This document shows, piece by piece, positions 35,345 through 45,933 of a stretch of DNA of 64,000 nucleotides. Each line of letters begins with the position of its first letter. The first letter of the stretch is position 1. Source of the DNA: Nectonema munidae (lineage: Eukaryota > Nematomorpha > Nectonematoida > Nectonematidae); contig JAUIRK010000898.1 of the NCBI GenBank assembly GCA_030549495.1, forward strand, positions 1,798,001 to 1,862,000. Reading direction: 5' to 3'. Under the pieces are notes generated by a model that saw only the letters and a list, made by a program, of their open reading frames with translations, was not told where the DNA came from and did not search any database. A program made the translations under genes and the position numbers.

Positions 35345-35700
35345 TGCCTAAATCAGCAAGGAGTGATATATCAAAAATTAACTCACATGTGAAAAAATAT
35401 CCAAATGAATTCACTCTTTCACCTAATGGAGAACTTTTTTTGTGTAAAGTGTCTGTCAAGTTTGAAAAAACATTTTTTGTTGAAAAACCTAGAGAAGGAA
35501 AAAACATAATAGCTTAATAGTATGCTGTAATCAAAACCAAAGTGTCAGCACCTACATCAATCCTGTGGATTGAAAAAATATATTGACAAAAGGTTTCAAA
35601 ATAATGAAATTTTAGACATCATGAACCTCTAAAACAAAGACATATCTCCATCAACCTACTTTTTTTTTGCAAAATTGTTAGGCCACTTCTACGGCAGTAG
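35345..35700 (+). pseudogene. CGGBP1-like/BED-type DNA-binding N terminus of the hAT element
   Basis: The frame from 35345 begins MPKSARSDISKINSHVKKYP and continues NEFTLSPNGELFLCKVSVKF, close to the N terminus of CGGBP1-like proteins, which derive from hAT transposases. The finger is damaged by a shift after GELF (family: GELFC-x-x-C). HLKPKC- and H-type residues follow in another frame (SCGLKKYIDKRF near 35560). The catalytic core is missing. It belongs to the element bounded by GTAATTAC. Confidence 0.7.
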
Positions 35701-35872
35701 AACGTTCATTTTTCTAAATATATTATATGTTTTTCAATGCCATATCTGCAAATAATACTGTTTAAGATTTATAATAAATTTTTTCTTCAAATTTTGTTAA
35801 AGTCAAAAAAATATTCTAAAAGCCAAAAATTTTAAATTTATTAGGTCAAAAAAAATTCGCCCTAGTAATTAC

Positions 35873-36230
35873 CGTATAATACAGTGATACACACTTGTTT
35901 ATAAAGGCTCGTCTCTTCTGAAGCTAGAATTGGTGGAAAAACTACCCTTTTATAAGCAGTGAGGAATCTAGAAGAAAATTTACACCCTGGTGATTTTATG
36001 ACATTTTTTTCAAAAATTAATTTTTCTGAATATTCAATCTCTAGAGAAAATTTACACCCTGGCGATTTTATGACATTTTTTCAAAAAAAATGTTTAACAA
36101 ATTTAGAAGACACGACATTATTTAGAGGAAACTAACGTATAAAATTTATTTTGTTTCAGAATAAAAAAATGGATGGACTTCCATGTAACCCTTAAGTTTA
36201 GTATTTATTTTGCAAATTTAAGTGTTTTGT
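35873..36230. repeat. Spacer with a 74-bp local duplication
   Basis: The block AGAAAATTTACACCCTGGYG followed by ATTTTATGACATTTTTT occurs at about 35970 and again at about 36044. Otherwise featureless. Confidence 0.55.
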
Positions 36231-36234
36231 TCGA

Positions 36235-36612
36235 TATTACTGAAATCAATTCTTATATCATGCTCTAATTTTGTTCTTCTTAAAAAAACTCTAATCTGCT
36301 TAAAAAACATGAAAGCATTCCACACACTTTGGATAATACTACATTGGTTGAATATAGAGAAAAGAATTCTTTTTAAAGTCTTAGTTATTACTTACAAACG
36401 TCAAAAATAGGGTGAACCTCATGTTTTGACTTATAAACTTCAAGTTTAAGGGTTTGAAACGCTTCATACTCTCTACCATAATACAACGTGTTCTTATACG
36501 GCCTGTAAACTATGGAATGCTCTGCCTTTCTAAGTGAAAGTTCTAACATCTTCACTGAAAACTTAAAAACATACTTGTTTGCCTCCTATTATGCTTTTAT
36601 GAATGTGCTTGA
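36235..36612 (+). pseudogene. 3' end of a CR1/L2-type LINE reverse transcriptase ORF
   Basis: The plus strand reads LHWLNIEKRILFKVLVITYK (family: L-HWLPI-x-RI-x-FK-LVLTYK). After stops, TYKLQV...ACKLWNALP follows, the RSF-x-x-x-A-x-x-LWN-LP signature, and finally SLKTXKHTCLP. This is the standard C-terminal tail of CR1/L2/Rex-like LINEs. It has several stops and is an old relic. Confidence 0.7.
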
Positions 36613-36689
36613 TTTATATCGTAGGTTTTGTACATAATATTTGCGTGACTGTACAGTGTTGCTGACGTTGCGCGTTAAATATTTCCTTC

Positions 36690-36954
36690 TTTACTAATTT
36701 ACCTATACGTTTTCTTCATTACTTAAAATTTTTATTATAGCTCTAAATCCATTTTCTACCATACAATCTGGAAAAAAAAATATTTAAAAAAATTTATCAT
36801 CCTATATTTATAGCTACTTGTATAAATTATACAAAATATTCCTTTGTTTCAACGAATAAAAATTTAATACCTGATGCCTGTTCGTAACTTTTCGCAGCGT
36901 CCCCTAAGTCAAAAAGCCCCTTGGGAACGTTACCACCCACTTTGGGACCACTGA
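36690..36954 (-). mobile_element. hAT-type repeat (GTGGTCCC family), copy B
   Basis: On the minus strand it starts CAGTGGTCCCAAAG beside CTCTAGAT and continues into GGGGACGCTGCGAAAAGTTA, GATTGTATGGTAGAAAATG and TTTTAAGTAATGA, all shared with the copy at 39.0 kb. Non-coding. Confidence 0.7.
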
Positions 36955-36961
36955 TCTAGAG

Positions 36962-38782
36962 TATTACTCGTATTAACCAAGGGATATTTACTCATGCCAT
37001 CTTACAGATCTGAAGTACAACTTTTTTATGAAATCAAACTAAACTTGATTGAATTATACACTCTTATGCTCAGAAATTTGGAAAGGTGGAGGGATCTCTC
37101 CCCCAATGCGACACAAAAACATGTCAGCGGAAGAATTTGTTAGACGACAAAACTATGATAGCTCCACTTTGACTAAATCAATAAAATTTTCAATAACAAA
37201 ACACTCTTATTTATAATAAATTTACAGTTTTTTATTATTATTTTCTTATACCACCATATCCTTTATTGATTGAAGTAAATCATTTTATATCTAAACTTTG
37301 AAAAATATTATATACAAATAAATTTAAGTGTATTACAAATAAAATTAAAATGAGCATAGTTCTCATAAGGTTTGCTTAAAATGCTATATTTCAAACTAAG
37401 TTTTATTAGAAATGAAGTCTGAGTTACTTTACATTCTTCCTTTTTTAGTACGAGATCTTTTCTTCCAATTTTTTTAAGTCCTTCTTTTACATACAAAAAA
37501 GGTATCCTAAAATTGAAAAAATTAAGTAAAAATTTTGGTTTTACCTTCGTTTTACCTCCATCTCATGGACCAATAGAAAAGTGGATTTTTAACGACGGTG
37601 GCGCTAAATCACGGGACTTTTTTGCTTGTTTTAAAAAACAATATGCTAAAGTTTACTTCAAGTTGTATAATCTTGTGTTCTTAACTATGTTTTGTAATAA
37701 TACATGCATTTTAATGAAACTTTTTTGTTAATATCACGGCTGGAAAGGCAGAATCGGATTTTGAAGGAGTGAGTCTGAGTTGGTAGAATTGACGGAATCC
37801 AACTCCTTAATTGTATTCAAATGTATCCAAATTGAAAATTTATAAACATTAAATAAAAATGATTAGTCTATATAAAATGATATTTTCTCTCTAAAGTTAA
37901 TCTGAGAACCTATGTTGTTACCGAATTATAAAATTTAAAACCATCATTACGGATAGATTCCACTCATAGAAGATTATCATGTCAAATTTTTCCCACGTTT
38001 TTGACTTATTTTTTGAAGTTGGAATAGCTACCCTACTCAAAAGACAGGATAAATATTTTTTACATGGTTAAATTTAGAAAGAATACATTTTTATCGTTAA
38101 CTACTCATCTATTAATTTTCTAAATTTTTGATTTTAGAAAAATAAACTTGATCGTATTTATTTATATCTGCGCCATCTTTTAAATATATATTTTTGGTGG
38201 ATTGCATAAAATGAAGTAAACATGTGTATTAATTAAGAAGAAAATTTTTAAACTTGAAAGATTTATGATGTGACATCATTTGTGTCTACTTTTTTTATGT
38301 TGTCTAAATTCCTTTACTATCACTTTGCTCTCCTAATGAGGATAAAGATGTCTTTGAATCAAGAAATTGTTTGCCTATGTAAAAAGCTCTAATGAGCATG
38401 TTACTACTCGATCAATTCAACTCTCATCTTTTCTACGCTTTGACCCAGATATGTCGTCATTTGATAACTATCATCATCATTATCATCGTCATCATCTTTC
38501 CACAATTCAGCAATTAGTTTCTTTCGCCTTGTATATTTTAAAATTGCTAAAACTTGTTTTTCTTGCTTTTAAAAATTTTGTTTTTTAATTATTTTTTGTA
38601 AAAGGCATGTCAAATTACTTCTTTTCGACACCACCTTTGATTATTTTCTTAAGATCTCGTAAATTCTGATGTCTAACCAGATATTTATAGTTGTTTTCAC
38701 ACATCTTTTACCTACTTGATTTGTTAGAATAACTAGAATTTATATATTGCACAATTTTAATCATATTCTAAAGGTCCCTATA
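36962..38782. other. Gene-free region
   Basis: AT-rich. It contains an (ATC)n-like patch at 38470-38500 and a GAGTCTGAGTTGG-type patch at 37765-37805 that recurs loosely near 51.4 and 52.1 kb. No gene is supported. Confidence 0.4.
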
Positions 38783-38788
38783 CTCTAG

Positions 38789-39001
38789 CAGCGTTTTTCA
38801 AACTTTTTTTACTGCGACCCATAGCAAGAACCACAGTTTGCATCGCGACCCATAATACTTAGGTGTAATAATATAAACTCTGATCACTACGTTCATTTAT
38901 TCAACATCGACTATTTATATGTCCTTTCTTTTTTGTCACGACCGATTTTATTTTTCACGCGACCCACTGAAAGATCGGGACCCACAGTTTGAAAAACGCT
39001 G
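38789..39001. mobile_element. hAT-type MITE flanked by CTCTAG
   Basis: 213 bp. The ends CAGCGTTTTTCAAACT and AGTTTGAAAAACGCTG are perfect inverted repeats. CTCTAG lies on both sides (38783-38788 and 39002-39007). GCGACCCA motifs occur near both ends. Non-coding. Confidence 0.88.
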
Positions 39002-39009
39002 CTCTAGAG

Positions 39010-40075
39010 GAGTGGTCCCTAAGTTTGCAGTTGCGCCCCAATGGAGCGTTTTGAAATTTTTAGGGACGCTGTGAAAAGTTAAGAATAACAAGTGTTTCGG
39101 TATTGAATTTTTTGTTTGATTGAAACAGATAAATATTTTGTATAATTTTTATAATAGTTATATTTTGGAAAATAATCTATATAAGTTACTATAAATTTTG
39201 GATATCCCACTATTTAGAAGTGACTAAAATACTTTTATTCCTTCCCATAGATTGTATGGTAGAAAATGTATTTAGCGTTAGGAATAAAATTTTAAGTAAT
39301 GAAAGAAAGCTGATATAATGTGAAAGTAGTGATATCAGAACAGGGGCGCACATCCTCAAAATTTTTGAGGGGCGAACTTTTTTTTATAATTAAAAAAAAT
39401 TTATTATACAAGAATTTTTGTCCAATGAACACACCACCATTATTACCCGACATTATACTTGCACTCTAAGCTCTCAATCCCACCACAACTGCACAGATTT
39501 TATGAAGTCAAATTACCTTGTTTGTAATTCTGATTGCATCAGCCTTCTAGCTCAGTGGTTTTCAAACTGGAGTCCGCGGTGTCATGAAGAAGTTCCATGG
39601 GGATCGAGAAGGGGACACTGAGTTAATCGTTTTTCGCAAAATATTGAACCCATTTGGGTCATTTGGCATCTTTGCCAATAAATCACATTTAAAAAGAATA
39701 AATAAGTAGGCCTTTGAATTGAGTACCATTTTTTTCTTTTATTGCTTTTCATGCCTAATTTGTAAATGTGCATTTTCCTTAATCGCTAAAAAATGAAATA
39801 TGACAACTCACACTTAAAATTTCGTTTTACTTCTGGTGGGGAAGAGGAACAAAAATGTCCTTTGTGTGTGAAGCTTACGCTGGTAGTGAAGCACTCGAAT
39901 CGGTAAACAAAATTATTGGTTGAACGATTGCACAAATTCATCTTTGATTACACAGGAATGTTTTTGCAAAATATTAAGTATTGTTTGAAAAGTTTCAAAA
40001 AAATATCTGTTGTCAAACCTCTCTTGTCCCCCAAATGCGCGCCCCTATATCAAAATTAACACTAAAATAAAAAAA
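39010..40075 (+). mobile_element. hAT-type repeat (GTGGTCCC family), copy C, interrupted
   Basis: Begins GAGTGGTCCCTAAG next to CTCTAGAG (39002-39009), an 8-bp NTCTAGAN target. The body matches copies A and B. It is interrupted by the 707-bp element 39341-40047 and resumes with TATCAAAATTAA, as in the uninterrupted copy A (TATCAGAATTAA). Confidence 0.75.
39341..40047. mobile_element. GGGGCGC-ended hAT-type element nested in copy C
   Basis: The ends CAGGGGCGCACAT and (complement) TAGGGGCGCGCAT pair. The flanks are TATCAGAA (39333-39340) and TATCAAAA (40048-40055), a 7 of 8 target duplication confirmed by the empty site at 31503-31510. Inside, near 39552, lies another hAT-like terminus (CAGTGGTTTTCAAACTGGAG). 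Non-coding. Confidence 0.85.
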
Positions 40076-41255
40076 AAACTTACTAGTCAAGTTAAGGTTA
40101 TTTTATCTATAATCACAAAAAAAGGAAAAATATGCGCATTATATATAGGTTTCCATGGAAATAAATAGAATATAATTTTTATTTATTTCAAAAAATGATT
40201 TTTACATATAATAAATGTTTCAGCTGCTCATTCATCACATGCTAAAGTATATGAAGTTTTAATATTCTTTGTAAAAAAATTATAGCGTGTTTTGGTAGCT
40301 TTATTTGGGCATTTTGCTGAATAACAAATTTTTTGACATTGATTACAAGGAATATATATATCATATATATATTATATAATATATTCCATATATTAGTATG
40401 GAATTTGTTCAAACAATTCATGCTATTGTATAAATCCATAAATTGATTATCAATCTGTAATTAATTTAAAAAACGCTCAATTCCCATCTTGATACTTTTT
40501 TTGTCGAGTATGTGCGACTCACCTGATCCAAGATATCTCAACACCGTATTTGGACATATTCACTAAAAGGAATACTTTTTTTACATCAACCAGAAGTTAA
40601 AATTTTATAGCATATTTGTCATGATTGCATGGGAAATACTGAGCAAACGGACATCTGACCTTTTTATATAAAATTTTCTGGTCAATAGTGAGGTTGGCAT
40701 ATGGTATATAACACCTTATTCTGTTATCTATAAAAAGACTTAAAACTCTCTCTCTTAAAGCTCCTTTCTTTTAGTTTTTAAACAAACCTACGAAATTTTA
40801 TGATCTCTATTTAAGATTAAAACAACTGATATCAGAAATATTATTGTAATTTTTCATCTCAAATATAGATTAAATGAAAATTTTATAAATATTTCCGCCA
40901 TAGAGATTTCAAATATGAAGAAAATAAAAGAGTAGATTCTCTTCTCCATTTTCAAATTTTTCCTCCTTTTCAATTTTGCAAATTTCAGTCTTCATTTTTA
41001 AATTGAGAGTTTCCCACTGTTTGTTAGAATGGAAGCACAAGTTTTATTTATCATTTTTATAATCTTCAAGTCATATTGCATTTTTTGTGTGAATAAAAAA
41101 CTCTTATCTCTGAACAACACTGTGTTCCTCCTTTTTCAAGAAGATAAGAAAACAAAATTCAATGTACATAATAAAAGTATGTTTATGGTAGGTTATGTTC
41201 TTTGCTTTTGATTATTAACTTTGTCCGCGAACGACTTGTACCTTATGCAACTTCC
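40076..41255. other. Gene-free region
   Basis: AT-rich, with a palindromic ATATAT stretch near 40355-40395. No gene is supported. Confidence 0.4.
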
Positions 41256-41256
41256 A

Positions 41257-41300
41257 ATAACCCATTTGGGACCAAGGAAAGCAGACAACTTTAGTAATTC
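41257..41300 (-). repeat. Partial TTAA-MITE copy
   Basis: AATAACCCATTTGGGACCAA followed by GGAAAGCAGAC matches one end of the 130-bp MITE. The rest is missing. Confidence 0.5.
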
Positions 41301-42109
41301 CTATTTAATTAAATTGAAAACAAGAGTTTGTTTTGCGTTCCCTTTGGCAATATTGGACTTGGTTATTGTTGGGAAAATAATGATCTCATTATCGTTTTTG
41401 TTAAAACGATAACGACAAGGCGTGTTATTACGTTAACGATTCTGTTATATATTTTCACATGCAATGTTATAAAGGAGTATAGAATCAACGCTCTTTAATT
41501 TTTCATGACTTCTATACTTCTGGAAATAATTCATCTTTTGGCATAAAAATGTTGGATCTTCATCGAAAAAACGCAGGAAAAGACACCTCTTGACTCGCAC
41601 ATGCTAAAATATAGAAAAAAATATTTAGTGATAAAAAAATTTCTTCTATTTTATAAATTATACCCCTTCCAAAATTTTCTAAAACTGCTATACTCTAAAA
41701 TTTTCATAAAAAATTTCGCTCATTTTACTTTCATATAAATCGATTTTCAACACCTAATGCTAAACCAAATAATTATTTTAAAAACTATAACAAAAATTTT
41801 TTTTTATAGTAGTGTATCTATGAAATATTTCATTGTTTTTTTCAAAGTTTTCATAGTCTTTTTTTAATTTTTTTTAAATATTTTTTTGGTATTTAAACTT
41901 TCTCATTTGAACACAAATTTCAGCAAATTATATCTGATCTTTCAAAATGACCAAACTTCAACGCAATTATGTATTAAAATTTTAATACTTTTTTTGTAAT
42001 TTTCTAATTAAAAATTTTTTTTTTCGAAAAGTAACCAAACTATTTTTTAAGGTAAGGAGGATTATGAAAAAGGGCGAATTTTTTTTAATATAGCGATAAA
42101 TACAAGTCA
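41301..42109. other. Gene-free region
   Basis: AT-rich, homopolymer-laden. No feature supported. Confidence 0.4.
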
Positions 42110-42371
42110 TGAAAAGACGGGACTGAAAAATACAATTGTTGAATTGTGAAGCAGAGAAGTTTAAGTTGCTTGGGACATATCTTGAGAAGGACGATGATGT
42201 AAAAAACGAACCTGGAAGTTTGAAGTTGATGGGGTTCGAAGTAAAGGCAGACCTAAATTAAACAGGAAATCGATGAAGAAAGATTGCCTCAAAGCTTGTT
42301 TGAATCCCGAAGATGCGGAAGATGAAATCAAGTGGAATTTAGTTACCAAATCATGGAAGGAAAGTCAGTAA
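42110..42371 (+). pseudogene. Tail of a LINE reverse-transcriptase ORF
   Basis: The plus strand reads FKLLGTYLEKDDD, then after a frame change WKFEVDGVRSKGRPKLNRK, MKKDCLKACLNPEDAEDEIK and WNLVTKSWKESQ before a stop. This is the GRPK-x-x-W-x-x-x-(I/V)-x-x-D-L-x-x-x-G-L-x-x-x-x-A-x-D-R-x-x-W terminus common in LINE ORF2 copies annotated as craniofacial-development-like. Only the last about 85 codons remain. Confidence 0.65.
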
Positions 42372-43604
42372 CCTTTCGTAAGAGGAAAAATATTGACTAT
42401 AAAAAATGATAAAGATAACCAAGCTCCTTTTGTTTCTTAAGTATGGATTTTACTGTTATTTACTTTTAAGGCTTGGTCGCTTTTTAAAATAGAAGCCTCA
42501 TTTTTCTGCCTTGTACAATATCTTCTTGATATATCGAGTATCTAATAGCTTTTTTGTTGCACGTATCTATTATTTACACTGTAAATGTTCTCTGCTATTA
42601 GTATTACTTTCTTTTCTTTCCTTGTATATTTATATCAAAACATTTCAGTAAATACAATACTTATGAGTTCATTAGCGCTGTTGTCTTGATATTTATAGCC
42701 TGCTCTTTAGTCATTTGCGTTGCTGTCAATTATTCACACGTGCATAAATCGAATAATCGATACGATATTATATCATAACTCCTGACTTTTCTTTGGCTAT
42801 GACCACAGTCTCTCTTAATACTTGTCTAATGGTAGGTCACATAATCGCTTTTTCCTTTGCTTATTGATTTGTTATTGTAAGATTGTTTTTCATTTATCAG
42901 CAGCATCATACTCTTATCATTTTAGTTCATGATAAGAATCGGTCTTGTGATTATAACTTTAAGGGAATAGATCGAGAGATGGGAACTACAATGTCCCTTT
43001 TTTGCCTTAAAATTGTTCTAAATATGAATACATATTTTTAAGCAGTATTTTCTTTTATTCCCAAAATGAAATGTTTACTTAAACATTCTTAAACATTTTA
43101 ATCTAAAACATACCAACTTGAAATAATATACTCTTTTTAGTTTTATAATTCTTTAACAGAGAGTATTAAAGATAACCCAATTTAATTTACGTGTCTAAGA
43201 ATTGATATATGGCAAAAAGCATCTTTACAAATGCTAATAGGAGTTTTGCCTAATAAATTCCTGAAAGGGAACTCTAGTTCCATACTCAAAGTAAGAAGAA
43301 ATGATTTGATATGATTACTATTTTCACTCTAATTTTTGTTTTCTCTTTGAGTAGACATAAATAGATGTTCGTGGTTAAAATGCTATCCGAGGCATGGATA
43401 GGCACTGAGAGGCACCCTTATGCACTTTAGAGGAGAGGCGCCCTTAGGCACTGTAGCGTTATCCTCTTGATGTTACTTTTTCCAAGGTTTCGTAACGGGG
43501 TATAAATACTCCACAATTTTCGATGCTTTGCATGGTTCCGTAAGGTTTAATATGTTTTGTACCACATTCAATACGTGTTCATTATATATACGCGTTCACT
43601 ATAC
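42372..43604. other. Gene-free region
   Basis: Nothing coding. A GC-richer patch at 43380-43470 has three GGCACY-type motifs (TAGGCACTGAGAGGCACCCT). Its family is unknown. Confidence 0.4.
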
Positions 43605-44690
43605 TATAGATGCACCAATTAATCGCTATTTTTCAAGAATCGGCATCAGTAAAAGTTAGCTGATTCTTTATTCCATTTTAAACCAATCCTCATTTTGAAC
43701 TTTTGCTTTATTTTTTGATTTAAAAGCTCTAAGATATGGACTTGATTTTCCAAAAAAAGTATGTAAAAATGATACTTTTAATCCTAAGGAATGATAGGAA
43801 GTTAATAAAATTTTGGTATGATGTCGATTGTTAAAAAATTCTGATTACGATTGCGAGTCTTCTTGATTTAAAAAATATATATAAAAAAAATAAGAGTCAG
43901 TTAGCACTTTTACTATTCATTTAATGACAATTACACGTTTATCGACAAGTGCTAGGATAAATAACTATATAGAGGTTTTAAAATTAAATCAGAGTTTCCT
44001 TAGTTTCCATTTTCACACAACTAGATAACGTTGATTATGTTTTACATTTAGCGTGTGTATCTATGGAGTTATTTGTATATATTTAAAGAAAATCCAACTG
44101 TTTGTATGGTGTTTTATGAATTTTTTTAAGCATTCAAATATATTTTAGTCTGTACTCCTTGTTTAATATAGCTCACGAATTATTTTTATAGGTAGCACTA
44201 AATTGTTGAAATTAAAGTATAAACTGTAAAGTATTCAAATATTTTTTTTCCAAACTGCGTGAAGTTTTGTAATTATGCAGTGTTAGGCAAGATTTAAAGT
44301 AAAGAGTGAAGCGTTTTACTTTTTAAACTTTCAGAGGCCTTATTTATCCATTTCGAGGAATCGCAATAAAATAATCGAAAAGGGTACTAAATTTTCGCGA
44401 AAAGATTTCGATGCCGATACTTGAAAAAAGAATTATTCTTGAGATTGGCGATTCCCATTGATCGTGCCATCAAAATATTTGCTATTTAAAATTGAACAAT
44501 TATTTTGAGTTTTAAAATAATAATAAAATTAATTTTAATCAGATGTCAATCAACCATTGATGATTATTTTTAGTTATATTCACAAGATTTAACACGGTTT
44601 GTATTAGAATCGGCATCCGCAAGTAAAAGTAAAAAAAATCGGCATTTGTGTCGCCTTCGGCATAAATTCTGGAATCCCTACTATAAATCG
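43605..44690. mobile_element. Possible hAT-type element with ATCGGCAT termini
   Basis: The left end CTATAGATGCACCAATTAAT followed by AGAATCGGCATCAG is loosely mirrored by the complement of the right end, CTATAGTAGGGATTCC with GATGCCGATTCTAAT. About 1.1 kb of non-coding AT-rich DNA lies between. Confidence 0.35.
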
Positions 44691-45933
44691 GTGATATTTG
44701 TTTACTAGAGTAAATAGAAGCGTTGCAAGAGCATTCACTGTTTGCAGGTCTTCGCTAACTAGTAGTAAACTTGCGATCGTTACTACTAAAAATACCTTCG
44801 TTAAATTTTTTTCGTTACTTTGAACAAAAAATGCTTTGTTATGTTTATCAACTTTTCACTAATTTTTTTGAATGTACGACTAATTTTAGAAAATAACAAA
44901 AAAGTACTAAAATTCAAATACATAATTTGTTTGAAGTCTCATATTTTTGAAAGATCACATAATTTGCTAAAATGTTTTATGTGAAAGATTGAATAACAAA
45001 AAAAACGCTGTCAGATTAAAAACGTCAAATAACTATAGTTAACGAATTTTTTGAATGTATACAAATTGAATTTGATTGTTAAACATATTCGATTTGTCAT
45101 TTGATTGATTACAAAATTATTATTTATTTATTAAATAGTAAACAATTTTTACTAAATTAAACATTAAGCGAAACAGCCTTATTAATTAATAATAAAATAT
45201 AGCGACTTCTGTGTTATGAATCACGATAACTTTTTTTGCCATATGTTCGCCACGAATACACTAAAGTGTTCAATATAGATATGTTTTATTGTATATATAT
45301 GGTACTGTTCATAAACTTCCTTCAAAAATACGAATATTTTAGTTAATTTTACTTATAGTTAGTTACCTAGTAAAATTTTTATTAGATGTAAGATTAGCAG
45401 AATAATATTATATTTAGTGTTGAATGTCTTAATAACGAGGACGAAAAATTAACGAAAATATCCTTATTTTCCGAACTTTAAACTAGAGGTTTTACTGTAT
45501 TTAAAATCTTGCAATTCACTATTTTTCTTTAGGTCTGTCAATCACATTTTATGTACGTATCTTTTCCCATTTTAATTGTTTCGGCAAAAAGCAGTCGCTT
45601 CTTTCCTTTCTTTTACGTAATATTGAAGAAAAAGACTATTTTTTAGGAAAGCGTATACACTTTCTTTTATGACACAATGAACGAATGTCTATAATTTGAA
45701 TTGAATACTAATCCTGTTTTTCTTTTGCGTATTTTGTAAGAATCCATTTTGGACATATATTATGATTATTTCCTAGTTTCTACCTAAGTCCTAAATTTCC
45801 ATTTTTCTATGCCTCTGTAAAATACATTTGTCCTTGTTACTCAAAGTTTTTCCTTTCTTTTCTCAACGTCCTTACATTTAATCGCTGTCATGAATTAAAA
45901 GTTCAATTCTAATTAAAAATATGATTTTTTTAG
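44691..45933. other. Presumed 5' region of the NDRG gene
   Basis: AT-rich. The NDRG coding start, and probably one or two small 5' exons, must lie here or further left, but I could not identify them. Confidence 0.35.

Larger units (their letters stand above)
33903..35864 (+). mobile_element. hAT element with perfect 8-bp target duplication
   Basis: The ends TAGGGCG...CGCCCTA are flanked on both sides by GTAATTAC (33895-33902 and 35865-35872). This fits the nTnnnnAn target of Ac-type hAT elements. Sub-terminal AAAGTCAAAA motifs repeat near both ends. Without the 607 bp added by the Merlin insertion it is about 1.35 kb. It keeps only the N-terminal part of its protein (35345 onward), so it is non-autonomous. 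Confidence 0.85.

Noticed and set aside
38367-38588. ORF with HHHYHRHH
   Set aside because: Generated by an (ATC)n microsatellite; no conserved domain.
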